From Bacteroidota bacterium (GTDB lineage Bacteria > Spirochaetota > Spirochaetia > JABMQR01): a stretch of 37,715 nucleotides of DNA. The translations under genes were made by a program, and so were the position numbers. Positions 31,758 through 37,715 of this stretch are shown in pieces; position 1 is the stretch's first letter; each line of letters opens with the position of its first letter. Under the pieces are notes generated by a model. The model had not been told where the DNA came from. It did not search any database and was given only the letters and a program-made list of their open reading frames with translations. The stretch is taken from the NCBI GenBank assembly GCA_013202335.1, contig JABMQR010000193.1, forward strand, positions 1 to 37,715. The letters are read 5' to 3'.

Positions 31758-32683
31758 CAGGCATCCTTAAAAATCCATGTTGACAGATATCTTTCACCTG
31801 TATCAGGCAGAATGACTACTATTCGTTTTCCTGAGAATGGTTCCCTTTTTGCAACCCTGTACGCAGCTGCTACAGCTGCACCTGATGATATTCCGACAAA
31901 AAGACCCTCTGTCCGTGCCAGCTGCCTGGTCATCCCGGCTGCCTCTACAGAAGATACCTGTAAAATTTCATCAAAAATATCAGTGTTTAGTACGTCTGGG
32001 ATAAATCCGGCTCCAATTCCCTGAATCTTATGTGATCCGGGTTTGTTCCCGGAGAGAACGGCTGATTCTTCCGGTTCCACAGCGATCACTTTAATCCCTG
32101 GGATCTCCTGTTTTAATACCTCACCTGTTCCCGTTATAGTTCCACCTGTTCCAATACCTGATACAAAATAATCAATCTGGTTATCAGTATCATGAAGAAT
32201 TTCTTTTGCAGTGGTTCTCCGGTGAGTTTCAGGATTTGCAGGGTTTAGAAACTGCTGCGGCATAAAACTGCCGGGATTTTCCCGAACAATCTCCTCGGCC
32301 TTTTCAATAGCAGCTTTCATTCCCCCATCGGAAGGGGTTAGCACAACCTCTGCTCCGAGTGCTTTCAGCAGGTTCCTTCTTTCAATACTGAGCGATTCAG
32401 GCATCGTTAGTATAAGACGGTATCCGCGGGAGGCTGATATAAAGGCCAATCCAATTCCTGTATTTCCACTGGTAGGTTCAACAATAAGGCTCCCTGCAGT
32501 AATTTTTCCTTCACGTTCTGCAACCTCAAGCATACCAAGAGCTATTCTGTCTTTAACACTGGAGAGTGGATTGAAGTATTCCAGTTTTCCGATTATTTCA
32601 TTACCCGTCTCTTCTGAGAGCTTTCCCAGTCTCAAGAGTGGGGTGTTTCCTACTAAATCTGTTATTGATTGTGCAATATGCAT
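31757..32683 (-). CDS. cysK: Cysteine synthase (O-acetylserine sulfhydrylase)
   Basis: A 308-residue PLP enzyme making cysteine from O-acetylserine and sulfide. Lys44 in SSVKDRIA is the Schiff-base residue, PTSGNTGIG (70-78) binds substrate, and GTGGTITG holds the PLP phosphate. The length is normal. It lies 23 nt behind the Rrf2 regulator and is probably controlled by it. A hairpin ends it before metY. No serine acetyltransferase gene is in the window. Confidence 0.96.
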   Translation of the reverse strand: MHIAQSITDLVGNTPLLRLGKLSEETGNEIIGKLEYFNPLSSVKDRIALGMLEVAEREGKITAGSLIVEPTSGNTGIGLAFISASRGYRLILTMPESLSIERRNLLKALGAEVVLTPSDGGMKAAIEKAEEIVRENPGSFMPQQFLNPANPETHRRTTAKEILHDTDNQIDYFVSGIGTGGTITGTGEVLKQEIPGIKVIAVEPEESAVLSGNKPGSHKIQGIGAGFIPDVLNTDIFDEILQVSSVEAAGMTRQLARTEGLFVGISSGAAVAAAYRVAKREPFSGKRIVVILPDTGERYLSTWIFKDA

Positions 32684-32706
32684 AGTATCTCCTTCAGCCC
32701 CGATTA

Positions 32707-33138
32707 TTATATGAAGTAATCTATTGGGTCTGTTTCATTGTTTTTTTCAATTATGTCCTGCAGGGTGTATGAGCGTAGTACTTTTTCCATAGCCTGGTAC
32801 ATTTCTGACCAAACTGATCGGGTAGCACATTCCTGGATAAGATCGCATTTATCGGTATCAAGGCAGGGAACGGGTGTCATATGCCCTTCAAGTGCGTTAG
32901 CTATTTCCAGTATTGTTATAAGCTTTGGGTCCCTTGTCAGCTGATACCCGCCATTAGCACCACGGAGTGTTCTGATAAAACCGGCAGCTTTCAGCGTTAT
33001 AAGAATGTTTTCCAAATAGGAATCTGGAATTTTCTGCCCGGATACAATTTCTTTTCTTTTAATGGGTTTTTGACCATATGATTTTGCTATTTCCAGGATT
33101 GCACGTGTTCCATACCTGCTTTTCGTTGAGAGTCGCAT
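32707..33138 (-). CDS. Rrf2-family regulator with IscR-type cysteines
   Basis: A 143-residue Rrf2 winged-helix regulator (MRLSTKSRYGTRAILEIA, HTH region KEIVSGQKIPDSYLENILITLKAAGFI, wing GANGGYQL). Cys92, Cys98 and Cys104 match the [2Fe-2S] ligands of E. coli IscR in number and spacing; residue 107, His in IscR, is Arg here. CymR, the cysteine regulator of Firmicutes, lacks these cysteines. It heads an operon with cysK, so I infer that Fe-S status controls cysteine synthesis. GGAGGG precedes the start. Confidence 0.9.
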   Translation of the reverse strand: MRLSTKSRYGTRAILEIAKSYGQKPIKRKEIVSGQKIPDSYLENILITLKAAGFIRTLRGANGGYQLTRDPKLITILEIANALEGHMTPVPCLDTDKCDLIQECATRSVWSEMYQAMEKVLRSYTLQDIIEKNNETDPIDYFI

Positions 33139-33175
33139 ATTCCCTCCAAATGTTTTTTTGTTAGCAGCTACTATA

Positions 33176-33203
33176 GTTCATTAACATAGTAAACATAGTG
33201 AAC
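33176..33203. promoter_or_regulatory. Candidate Rrf2 operator downstream of its promoter
   Basis: GTTCA (33176-33180) and TGAAC (33199-33203) are inverted around a direct repeat CATAGT-AAA-CATAGT (33185-33199). It covers the predicted transcription start of the rrf2-cysK operon, the normal place for autorepression. Confidence 0.45.
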
Positions 33204-33230
33204 AATAAGTTATTTTTTCTGTAAAGTCAA
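33202..33230 (-). promoter_or_regulatory. Promoter of rrf2-cysK
   Basis: On the minus strand: TTGACT (33230-33225), a 17-bp spacer and TATTGT (33207-33202), giving a leader of about 57 nt. Confidence 0.65.
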
Positions 33231-33237
33231 GAAATCA

Positions 33238-33267
33238 TTGAGATTTATTTCATTTTTCATTTATAAT
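33238..33267 (+). promoter_or_regulatory. Promoter of the OlsB-like acyltransferase gene
   Basis: TTGAGA (33238-33243), an 18-bp spacer and consensus TATAAT (33262-33267), divergent from the rrf2 promoter. Confidence 0.6.
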
Positions 33268-33338
33268 ACAAATCTGTTTAAATAGTTCAGATAAGTGAGG
33301 CAATAGCCTTAAGCTTGAATGTCTGTCAGGAGTTTTTT

Positions 33339-34232
33339 GTGAACACAGCATTGCAGCAGGAACTTAGCGTAATCTCTCATCACTCGGTATCTATTGTAGA
33401 GAATCTTATAGTATACATTCTTCCTGCCCATATGAAATCCCGTTTTCCGGCAATAATAGAAGCTATAGGAATGATGCGCAAGGCGGCATTTGCCGAGAAG
33501 GGTGCCGGTGGCAGATCAGATCTCGATCTGGATCCATTTGATGAATATTACCACCAAATGTTTGTTATTAAAGTTGATACCACTGAAATGGTAGCTGGAT
33601 ATAGATTCTTTGTACATGAGCAAGGTCCTACATTTAAACTGGACATGGACAGACTTTTCAATCTTGATAATCTTTTGGGTAAAAAGGGAAGCCTCCCTGC
33701 CATTGAATTAGGCAGGAGTTTTGTTGTACCAAAATATCAGAAACACGGGGTTGTGTTTTTCTCACTTTTTTCTGGACTTGGGGTAATTGTCGACCTTTTT
33801 CCTGAAACCAAATATCTTTTTGGTAAAATAACCTTTTATCCTGGGAATGAGCATAATGGTGATGTTCTTCGGTTTATGGAACTGTATCACCCGGATAAAA
33901 GTCAGGCTGTATTTTCAAGAGAGGATGTACATATTAAACCAATGATTGACTTCACTGATTTGAGCTACTTGAAAGCATTCAGGAAGGTTAAAGATTATAT
34001 GCCGGAAATTTTAAAAATATACCTGAAACTGGCAAGTCCTGAACATGCAGTAGTTTCCGGAACATCCCCCAATCCAGAATTTGGAGAGGGGATAATGGAG
34101 ACTGCTTTTAGGATTAATTTCTCTGAAATTACAGACTTTTGGAAAAAAAGGTTTGTCTATCCATATGCTGAGGCAAGTCGGTTATTGGATATTAATTGGA
34201 CGCCTGAGGATAAAAATGTAGCTGAGGGTTAA
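33339..34232 (+). CDS. GNAT-like acyltransferase resembling OlsB/hemolysin-type proteins
   Basis: A 297-residue protein. AGYRFF (86-91) and ELGRSFVVPKYQ (123-134) match the OlsB and putative-hemolysin acyltransferase group, whose members move a fatty acyl chain from acyl carrier protein to an amino acid head group such as ornithine or glycine. The helical C-terminal 100 residues are less familiar. I use the GTG at 33339, with AGGAG six bases before it, rather than an upstream TTG. The second acyltransferase needed for a complete aminolipid is not visible here. The function is inferred from weak similarity. Confidence 0.6.
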   Translation: MNTALQQELSVISHHSVSIVENLIVYILPAHMKSRFPAIIEAIGMMRKAAFAEKGAGGRSDLDLDPFDEYYHQMFVIKVDTTEMVAGYRFFVHEQGPTFKLDMDRLFNLDNLLGKKGSLPAIELGRSFVVPKYQKHGVVFFSLFSGLGVIVDLFPETKYLFGKITFYPGNEHNGDVLRFMELYHPDKSQAVFSREDVHIKPMIDFTDLSYLKAFRKVKDYMPEILKIYLKLASPEHAVVSGTSPNPEFGEGIMETAFRINFSEITDFWKKRFVYPYAEASRLLDINWTPEDKNVAEG

Positions 34233-34437
34233 TTGCAGCAGCATTTATAATCTGATAAAATTGAATTGCTTTTAACAGGTGAGGATCTTTCAAAATTAGG
34301 AAGAGTTAAGCTGAAAGCTTGATTCCATTTTGCTAAATCCAAATTATTGATTTGATTTTTTAGAATTTTAAAATTGTCTCATGTATCATAAATAAGTATT
34401 TCACATAAGCGAGATATAAAAGTAAAGGAATAATACT
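34233..34437. repeat. Intergenic region with a degenerate palindromic element (copy F)
   Basis: This 205-bp gap is AT-rich and lacks a gene. AATTTTAAAATT near 34363 is palindromic and leads into GTCTCATGTA, a decayed version of the GCCTCAGGTA boundary of copy A. TTGTCT (34374-34379), 17 bp and TATTTC (34397-34402) may be the thrH promoter. Confidence 0.3.
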
Positions 34438-35073
34438 ATGAAAATTGTTTGTCTTGATCTTGAGGGAGTTCTGGTTCCTGAAATATGGATTAATGTATCA
34501 AAAAAGACCGGTATTAAGGAACTTTCTTTAACAACCCGCGATATTTCGGATTACGATATACTTATGAAAAAACGCATAGGGATTCTCAGGGAGCATGACC
34601 TTGGCCTTAGTGATATCCAGCAGGTTATAGAGACTATGGAACCGCTTGAAGGAGCAGCTGATTTTCTTGAGGCACTCTTGTCCAGAACTCAGGTAATCAT
34701 TCTTTCGGATACTTTTGAGGAGTTTGCCAAACCGCTTATGAGAAAGTTGAATTGGCCAACGTTGTTTTGCAATCATCTTATTTGTAATGATGAAGGTGCC
34801 ATTGTGGATTATAAGCTCAGACAGCAGGATGGTAAAAAAATGGCAGTACAAGCTCTGCAATCTATTGGAATGAGTGTTTTTGCAGCGGGTGATTCTTATA
34901 ATGATCTGACGATGATCCAAAAGGCTGACACCGGAGCACTGTTTTGTGCACCGGATTTAATCAGGCTGGATAATCCTGATCTTGCTGCAGTAGATACATA
35001 TCAGGATTTATTGGGTGTAGTAGATTCATTTCTCTCCTCTGAATGCGCTGAGAACCAAACGAAAATGTTGTAA
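34438..35073 (+). CDS. thrH: Phosphoserine phosphatase/homoserine phosphotransferase ThrH
   Basis: A 211-residue HAD enzyme closely following Pseudomonas ThrH. The nucleophile Asp7 is in CLDLEGVLVPEIW, TTRDISDYDILMKKR and LSDTF (89-93) are almost identical blocks, and GDSYND (151-156) carries the Mg-binding acidic residues. ThrH removes phosphate from phosphoserine and can pass it to homoserine, feeding serine and threonine synthesis. It therefore competes with MetA for homoserine and supplies serine toward CysK. AAGGA precedes the ATG. It converges with gntK, leaving three bases between stop codons. Confidence 0.93.
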   Translation: MKIVCLDLEGVLVPEIWINVSKKTGIKELSLTTRDISDYDILMKKRIGILREHDLGLSDIQQVIETMEPLEGAADFLEALLSRTQVIILSDTFEEFAKPLMRKLNWPTLFCNHLICNDEGAIVDYKLRQQDGKKMAVQALQSIGMSVFAAGDSYNDLTMIQKADTGALFCAPDLIRLDNPDLAAVDTYQDLLGVVDSFLSSECAENQTKML

Positions 35074-35076
35074 TAA

Positions 35077-35571
35077 TCAGATTAACTCGAGTAAGAGCCC
35101 TTCAACTGAGTCTGCAAAATCAAGCGATGGGTGAAGATTGACTACAATTGCATCCTCGGGTTCTTCAAGAATTTGAAATTCCCGGGTCAATAACTCCGGG
35201 GGGAAAAAATGACCGGATCTTTTCTCTATCTGCTGTTGTATGGTCTCGAGATTTCCTTTGAGATAAATAAACAGCGGTGGATTACTCAGATAAGATCCCA
35301 GTAATTTACGTTCTTTCTCTTTTAAAGCAGAACAGGCCAGAACTACTCCATCTTCTCCAGTGTATTCAACCAGTTTTTTCGCAAGCGTATTAGTGAGTTC
35401 ATACATTTCATCTTCAGTTGGGTGGCGTCCAAAACTGATTGTTCTCATTTGTTCAGGGGTGTGGAAATCATCAATATCAATGAATGGTAAATCAAATCTT
35501 TCTGCCAGTATGCGGCCGTAAGTACTTTTTCCACAACCTGAAACACCCATCACAATTAAAATCAGATTCAT
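35077..35571 (-). CDS. gntK: Gluconokinase
   Basis: A 164-residue P-loop kinase that makes 6-phosphogluconate from gluconate and ATP. Walker A is GVSGCGKST (9-17), and the family marks FIDIDDFHTPEQM, VLACSALKEKER and RSGHFFPPELLTREFQILEEP are present. The usual DRxPWL block is altered to EDEMYELTNTL, so activity on a related sugar acid is possible. AAGGAG precedes the ATG. It joins the Zwf/Pgl product pool, although those genes are 15 kb away. No gluconate transporter is adjacent. Confidence 0.85.
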   Translation of the reverse strand: MNLILIVMGVSGCGKSTYGRILAERFDLPFIDIDDFHTPEQMRTISFGRHPTEDEMYELTNTLAKKLVEYTGEDGVVLACSALKEKERKLLGSYLSNPPLFIYLKGNLETIQQQIEKRSGHFFPPELLTREFQILEEPEDAIVVNLHPSLDFADSVEGLLLELI

Positions 35572-35883
35572 GGAGAGCTCCTTTTTTAAATACTACTACA
35601 AACATCTTAGGGTTCTTACAATTACTTTATTATACTCTTTCAAAACGCTGTCGAAAAGGTCAATGAGAGAAAAATATCTTTAATTTCTTCTGATTTGGTT
35701 TATTTGACCAGTTCAACGGATTGTGATCAGTTACACAATATATAATAGAAATTTAAACTGTTTAGAAAAAGTACTAATCCGGTTAGTGGGAACAGTGTGA
35801 ACAGAGTCAAGAAATAATTTGACATATTCATATCTCATAAAGCATGTCATACTATAGTATAAACTATGAATTTTGGGGTGAGT
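35572..35883. other. 312-bp gap between gntK and the lipoprotein gene
   Basis: There is no gene. The ribosome binding site of gntK lies at its left end. A perfect 12-bp palindrome ATACTATAGTAT (35849-35860) lies 23 bp before the lipoprotein start and may be an operator or part of the -10 region. TTGACA occurs at 35819-35824, but no -10 box lies at normal spacing. Confidence 0.4.
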
Positions 35884-37641
35884 ATGAAAACTGTAAAAAC
35901 ACTGTTAATTATTGTAGTAATTCTCCTGACAGCTGCTGGATGTCAAAAAACACTTTACTCTGTTGCCGTTCGTATAGAGGGCGGGGGAAGAGTCGGGTTT
36001 CCCTCTGATCAGGATATGTTTGAGGAAGGAACGCTGATATCCTTTACTGCTTTGCCGGATAATGGATGGAAGTTTAGCGGGTGGAAAGGATCAGCTTCAG
36101 GTACCGACAGTAATATTGCGGTGAAAGTGTTAGATAATCTCACCCTTACTGCTGAATTTGAGAAAGAAACAGTAGATATATCAGTATCAACTTCAGGTGA
36201 TGGAAGTCTTGTAGCCCCTGATCTCAGTAAAGTTATTTTTGTGGGTGATGTATTGAGTCTGGAGGCTGCTCCGGATTTTGGTTGGGAGTTCAGTCGGTGG
36301 GAGGGGAACCTTCTGTCTAATGAAAACCCGGTAACGGTAACCGCGGAGAGTTCTATGGACATAACTGCTGTCTTTGTGCGAAAAACGGCAACCTTGCAGC
36401 TCTCTGTTGAGGGTAACGGTAAAATTGTTTCAAGCAGCGGTTCTGATACTGAGCTGTATATTGGTAACATGGTTCAAGTGACTGCAGAGGCAGGTAGTGA
36501 CTGGAGTTTTTCTCACTGGGAAGGTGATGCCGTGAGTAATGATAACCCGGTATCAGTGGAGATAACATCTGATGTTGTGTTGAAGGCTGTATTTGAAAAG
36601 AACTATGATATGGCCTGGCGCCTCTCTGTTGGAGATGAGATACTTTCAAGTGCGGCAATCGGTGATGACGGAACAATCTATATTGGCAGCGAAAATGGCA
36701 GGTTAACGGCGTTGACTCCGGAAGGCAGAAGGAGATGGATATTCAATGCCGAATCTGGAATAAAATCCAGCCCTGCAGTTGGTTCAGATGGAACTGTTTA
36801 TGTAGGAAGTCGTGATAAGAATTTCTATGCAGTAAATTCAGAGGGAACAGAGCAATGGCGGATTGAAACGGAAGGCAGTATTGTTTCCAGTCCGGCCATT
36901 AATGCAGACGGCACGATATATTTTGGGAGCGGAGACCGGTATCTCTACGCCGCAGCACCAGATGGGACTGTACTTTGGAAATACAAAACGGGAAGTTCGA
37001 TAACCTCCAGCCCGTCTATCGGCAGCGATGGGACGATATATTTTGGGAGTATGGACAGGTACCTCTATGCATTAACAGCTGACGGGAAACTAAAGTGGCG
37101 CCTGAGAACTCAAATTGCTATCGAAACCAATCCGGCTTTGAGTGCAGATGGAACCATCTATTTTGGAAGTGCCGATGCATCTCTCTATGCGGTCTCTGCC
37201 GCAGGCAGGATTCTCTGGGATTTTCGTACGGATGGTGAGATATACTCAAGTCCGGTGATAGGAAATGACGGGACTGTCTATATAGGAAGTGATGACTACT
37301 ATCTCTATGCTGTTAGCAGTGAGGGGGATGAACTCTGGAAATTTAAGGCAGGAAGTATTTTCGCAGGCAGCCCTCTTGTTGGGAAAAGCGGTACGATTTA
37401 TGCGGGGAGTGATGATCATAATCTCTATGCGATTGAGCCCTCCGGGGATCTGAAATGGAAACTCCAACTTGGCGGATCAATATTTACCAGCCCAGCTATG
37501 GGTATTGATGGAAGTCTGATTGTCGGCAGTCTGGATGGAAAAATTTACTCCTGCATAACGAATTATGAGACGGGTCTTGCTGACTCCTCATGGCCAAAAG
37601 CTCGGGGTGGATACCGGAATGATGGGATGATTCGAGAATAG
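35884..37641 (+). CDS. Lipoprotein with three beta repeats and an eight-repeat PQQ-like propeller
   Basis: A 585-residue exported lipoprotein. The lipobox LTAAGC puts the lipidated cysteine at 20. Three repeats of about 70 residues follow, each with G(N/D)G(K/S/R), GW.FS.W.G and a final AxF, like the InlB B-repeat/Listeria-Bacteroides type. Then come eight tandem 40-residue repeats with the pattern SSPxIGxDGTIYxGSxDxxLYAVxxxGxxxW, which should close an eight-bladed propeller as in BamB or PQQ-type proteins. No enzyme residues are evident, so it is probably a surface or periplasmic binding scaffold. I use the ATG at 35884 with GGGGTGAG before it. Confidence 0.85.
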   Translation: MKTVKTLLIIVVILLTAAGCQKTLYSVAVRIEGGGRVGFPSDQDMFEEGTLISFTALPDNGWKFSGWKGSASGTDSNIAVKVLDNLTLTAEFEKETVDISVSTSGDGSLVAPDLSKVIFVGDVLSLEAAPDFGWEFSRWEGNLLSNENPVTVTAESSMDITAVFVRKTATLQLSVEGNGKIVSSSGSDTELYIGNMVQVTAEAGSDWSFSHWEGDAVSNDNPVSVEITSDVVLKAVFEKNYDMAWRLSVGDEILSSAAIGDDGTIYIGSENGRLTALTPEGRRRWIFNAESGIKSSPAVGSDGTVYVGSRDKNFYAVNSEGTEQWRIETEGSIVSSPAINADGTIYFGSGDRYLYAAAPDGTVLWKYKTGSSITSSPSIGSDGTIYFGSMDRYLYALTADGKLKWRLRTQIAIETNPALSADGTIYFGSADASLYAVSAAGRILWDFRTDGEIYSSPVIGNDGTVYIGSDDYYLYAVSSEGDELWKFKAGSIFAGSPLVGKSGTIYAGSDDHNLYAIEPSGDLKWKLQLGGSIFTSPAMGIDGSLIVGSLDGKIYSCITNYETGLADSSWPKARGGYRNDGMIRE

Positions 37642-37661
37642 AGTTTATGTAATTTCTATTC

Positions 37662-37715
37662 TTCAAAGTTTTTCTTTGAAAGAGGCAATTTCAAAAATCA
37701 AAGATTTTTAGGAAA
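37662..37715 (+). repeat. Palindromic intergenic element, copy E (cut by window end)
   Basis: TTCAAAG and CTTTGAA form a hairpin around TTTTT, followed by AGGCAATTTCAAAAATC and the start of its complementary arm. GAGGCAATTTCAAAAATC (37682-37699) is the exact reverse complement of 186-203. It follows the lipoprotein gene and may serve as its terminator. Confidence 0.6.

Noticed and set aside
1..37715. Mobile element, prophage or defence island
   Set aside because: No transposase, integrase, phage structural gene, CRISPR repeat or restriction-modification gene was found; the RmuC-like protein alone does not make a defence locus.

Overview
The window looks like chromosomal DNA of an AT-rich, probably anaerobic or microaerophilic bacterium, most likely a free-living spirochaete (Spirochaetota). 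That placement is inferred from protein style: a trypanosome-like ATP phosphofructokinase with GGDGT and PKTIDND, a ThrH-type HAD enzyme, an iron-sulfur flavoprotein, and large signalling proteins beside sulfur and sugar genes. There is no rRNA, tRNA, CRISPR array, prophage or transposase, and 31 protein genes are supported. All names come from motifs read by eye; no database search was run.

Layout. 1-5.7 kb: ferritin, a flavodoxin-like protein, a polar amino-acid ABC transporter, a UbiA/MenA prenyltransferase and a DsrE-like protein. 5.7-9.2 kb (minus): a three-subunit xanthine-dehydrogenase-family operon whose large subunit has lost several family motifs. 9.2-14.4 kb: ligA, an aminotransferase with a ModE-like regulator, and phosphofructokinase. 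14.8-17.8 kb: methyltransferase, RmuC-like protein, ZIP metal transporter. 17.8-20.0 kb (minus): zwf and pgl, the first two steps of the oxidative pentose phosphate pathway. 20.4-24.8 kb: TetR regulator, response regulator, double-PDZ periplasmic protein and histidine kinase in one run. 24.9-29.3 kb: a second TetR, a LacI regulator, an iron-sulfur flavoprotein and a GNAT-histidine kinase fusion. 29.4-35.1 kb: a sulfur and homoserine cluster (metA, metY, cysK, an IscR-like Rrf2 regulator, then an OlsB-like acyltransferase and thrH). 35.1-37.7 kb: gluconokinase and a lipoprotein with three beta repeats and an eight-repeat PQQ-type propeller.

How the genes work together. Homoserine is the hub of the 29-35 kb region: MetA and MetY take it to homocysteine, ThrH can phosphorylate it for threonine, and CysK makes cysteine under a probable Fe-S-sensing regulator. 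Zwf, Pgl and GntK all supply 6-phosphogluconate.

Less expected signals are mostly non-coding. (1) A 21-bp motif recurs just upstream of three promoters: ferritin, the ABC transporter and the prenyltransferase. (2) Two candidate small RNAs have their own promoter and terminator; one carries two exact copies of an anti-Shine-Dalgarno-like ACCTCCTTTT. (3) A family of palindromic elements sits at gene 3' ends and shares an 18-bp core. (4) Several genes have no Shine-Dalgarno sequence and a -10 box 6-10 nt before the start codon, suggesting leaderless mRNAs.
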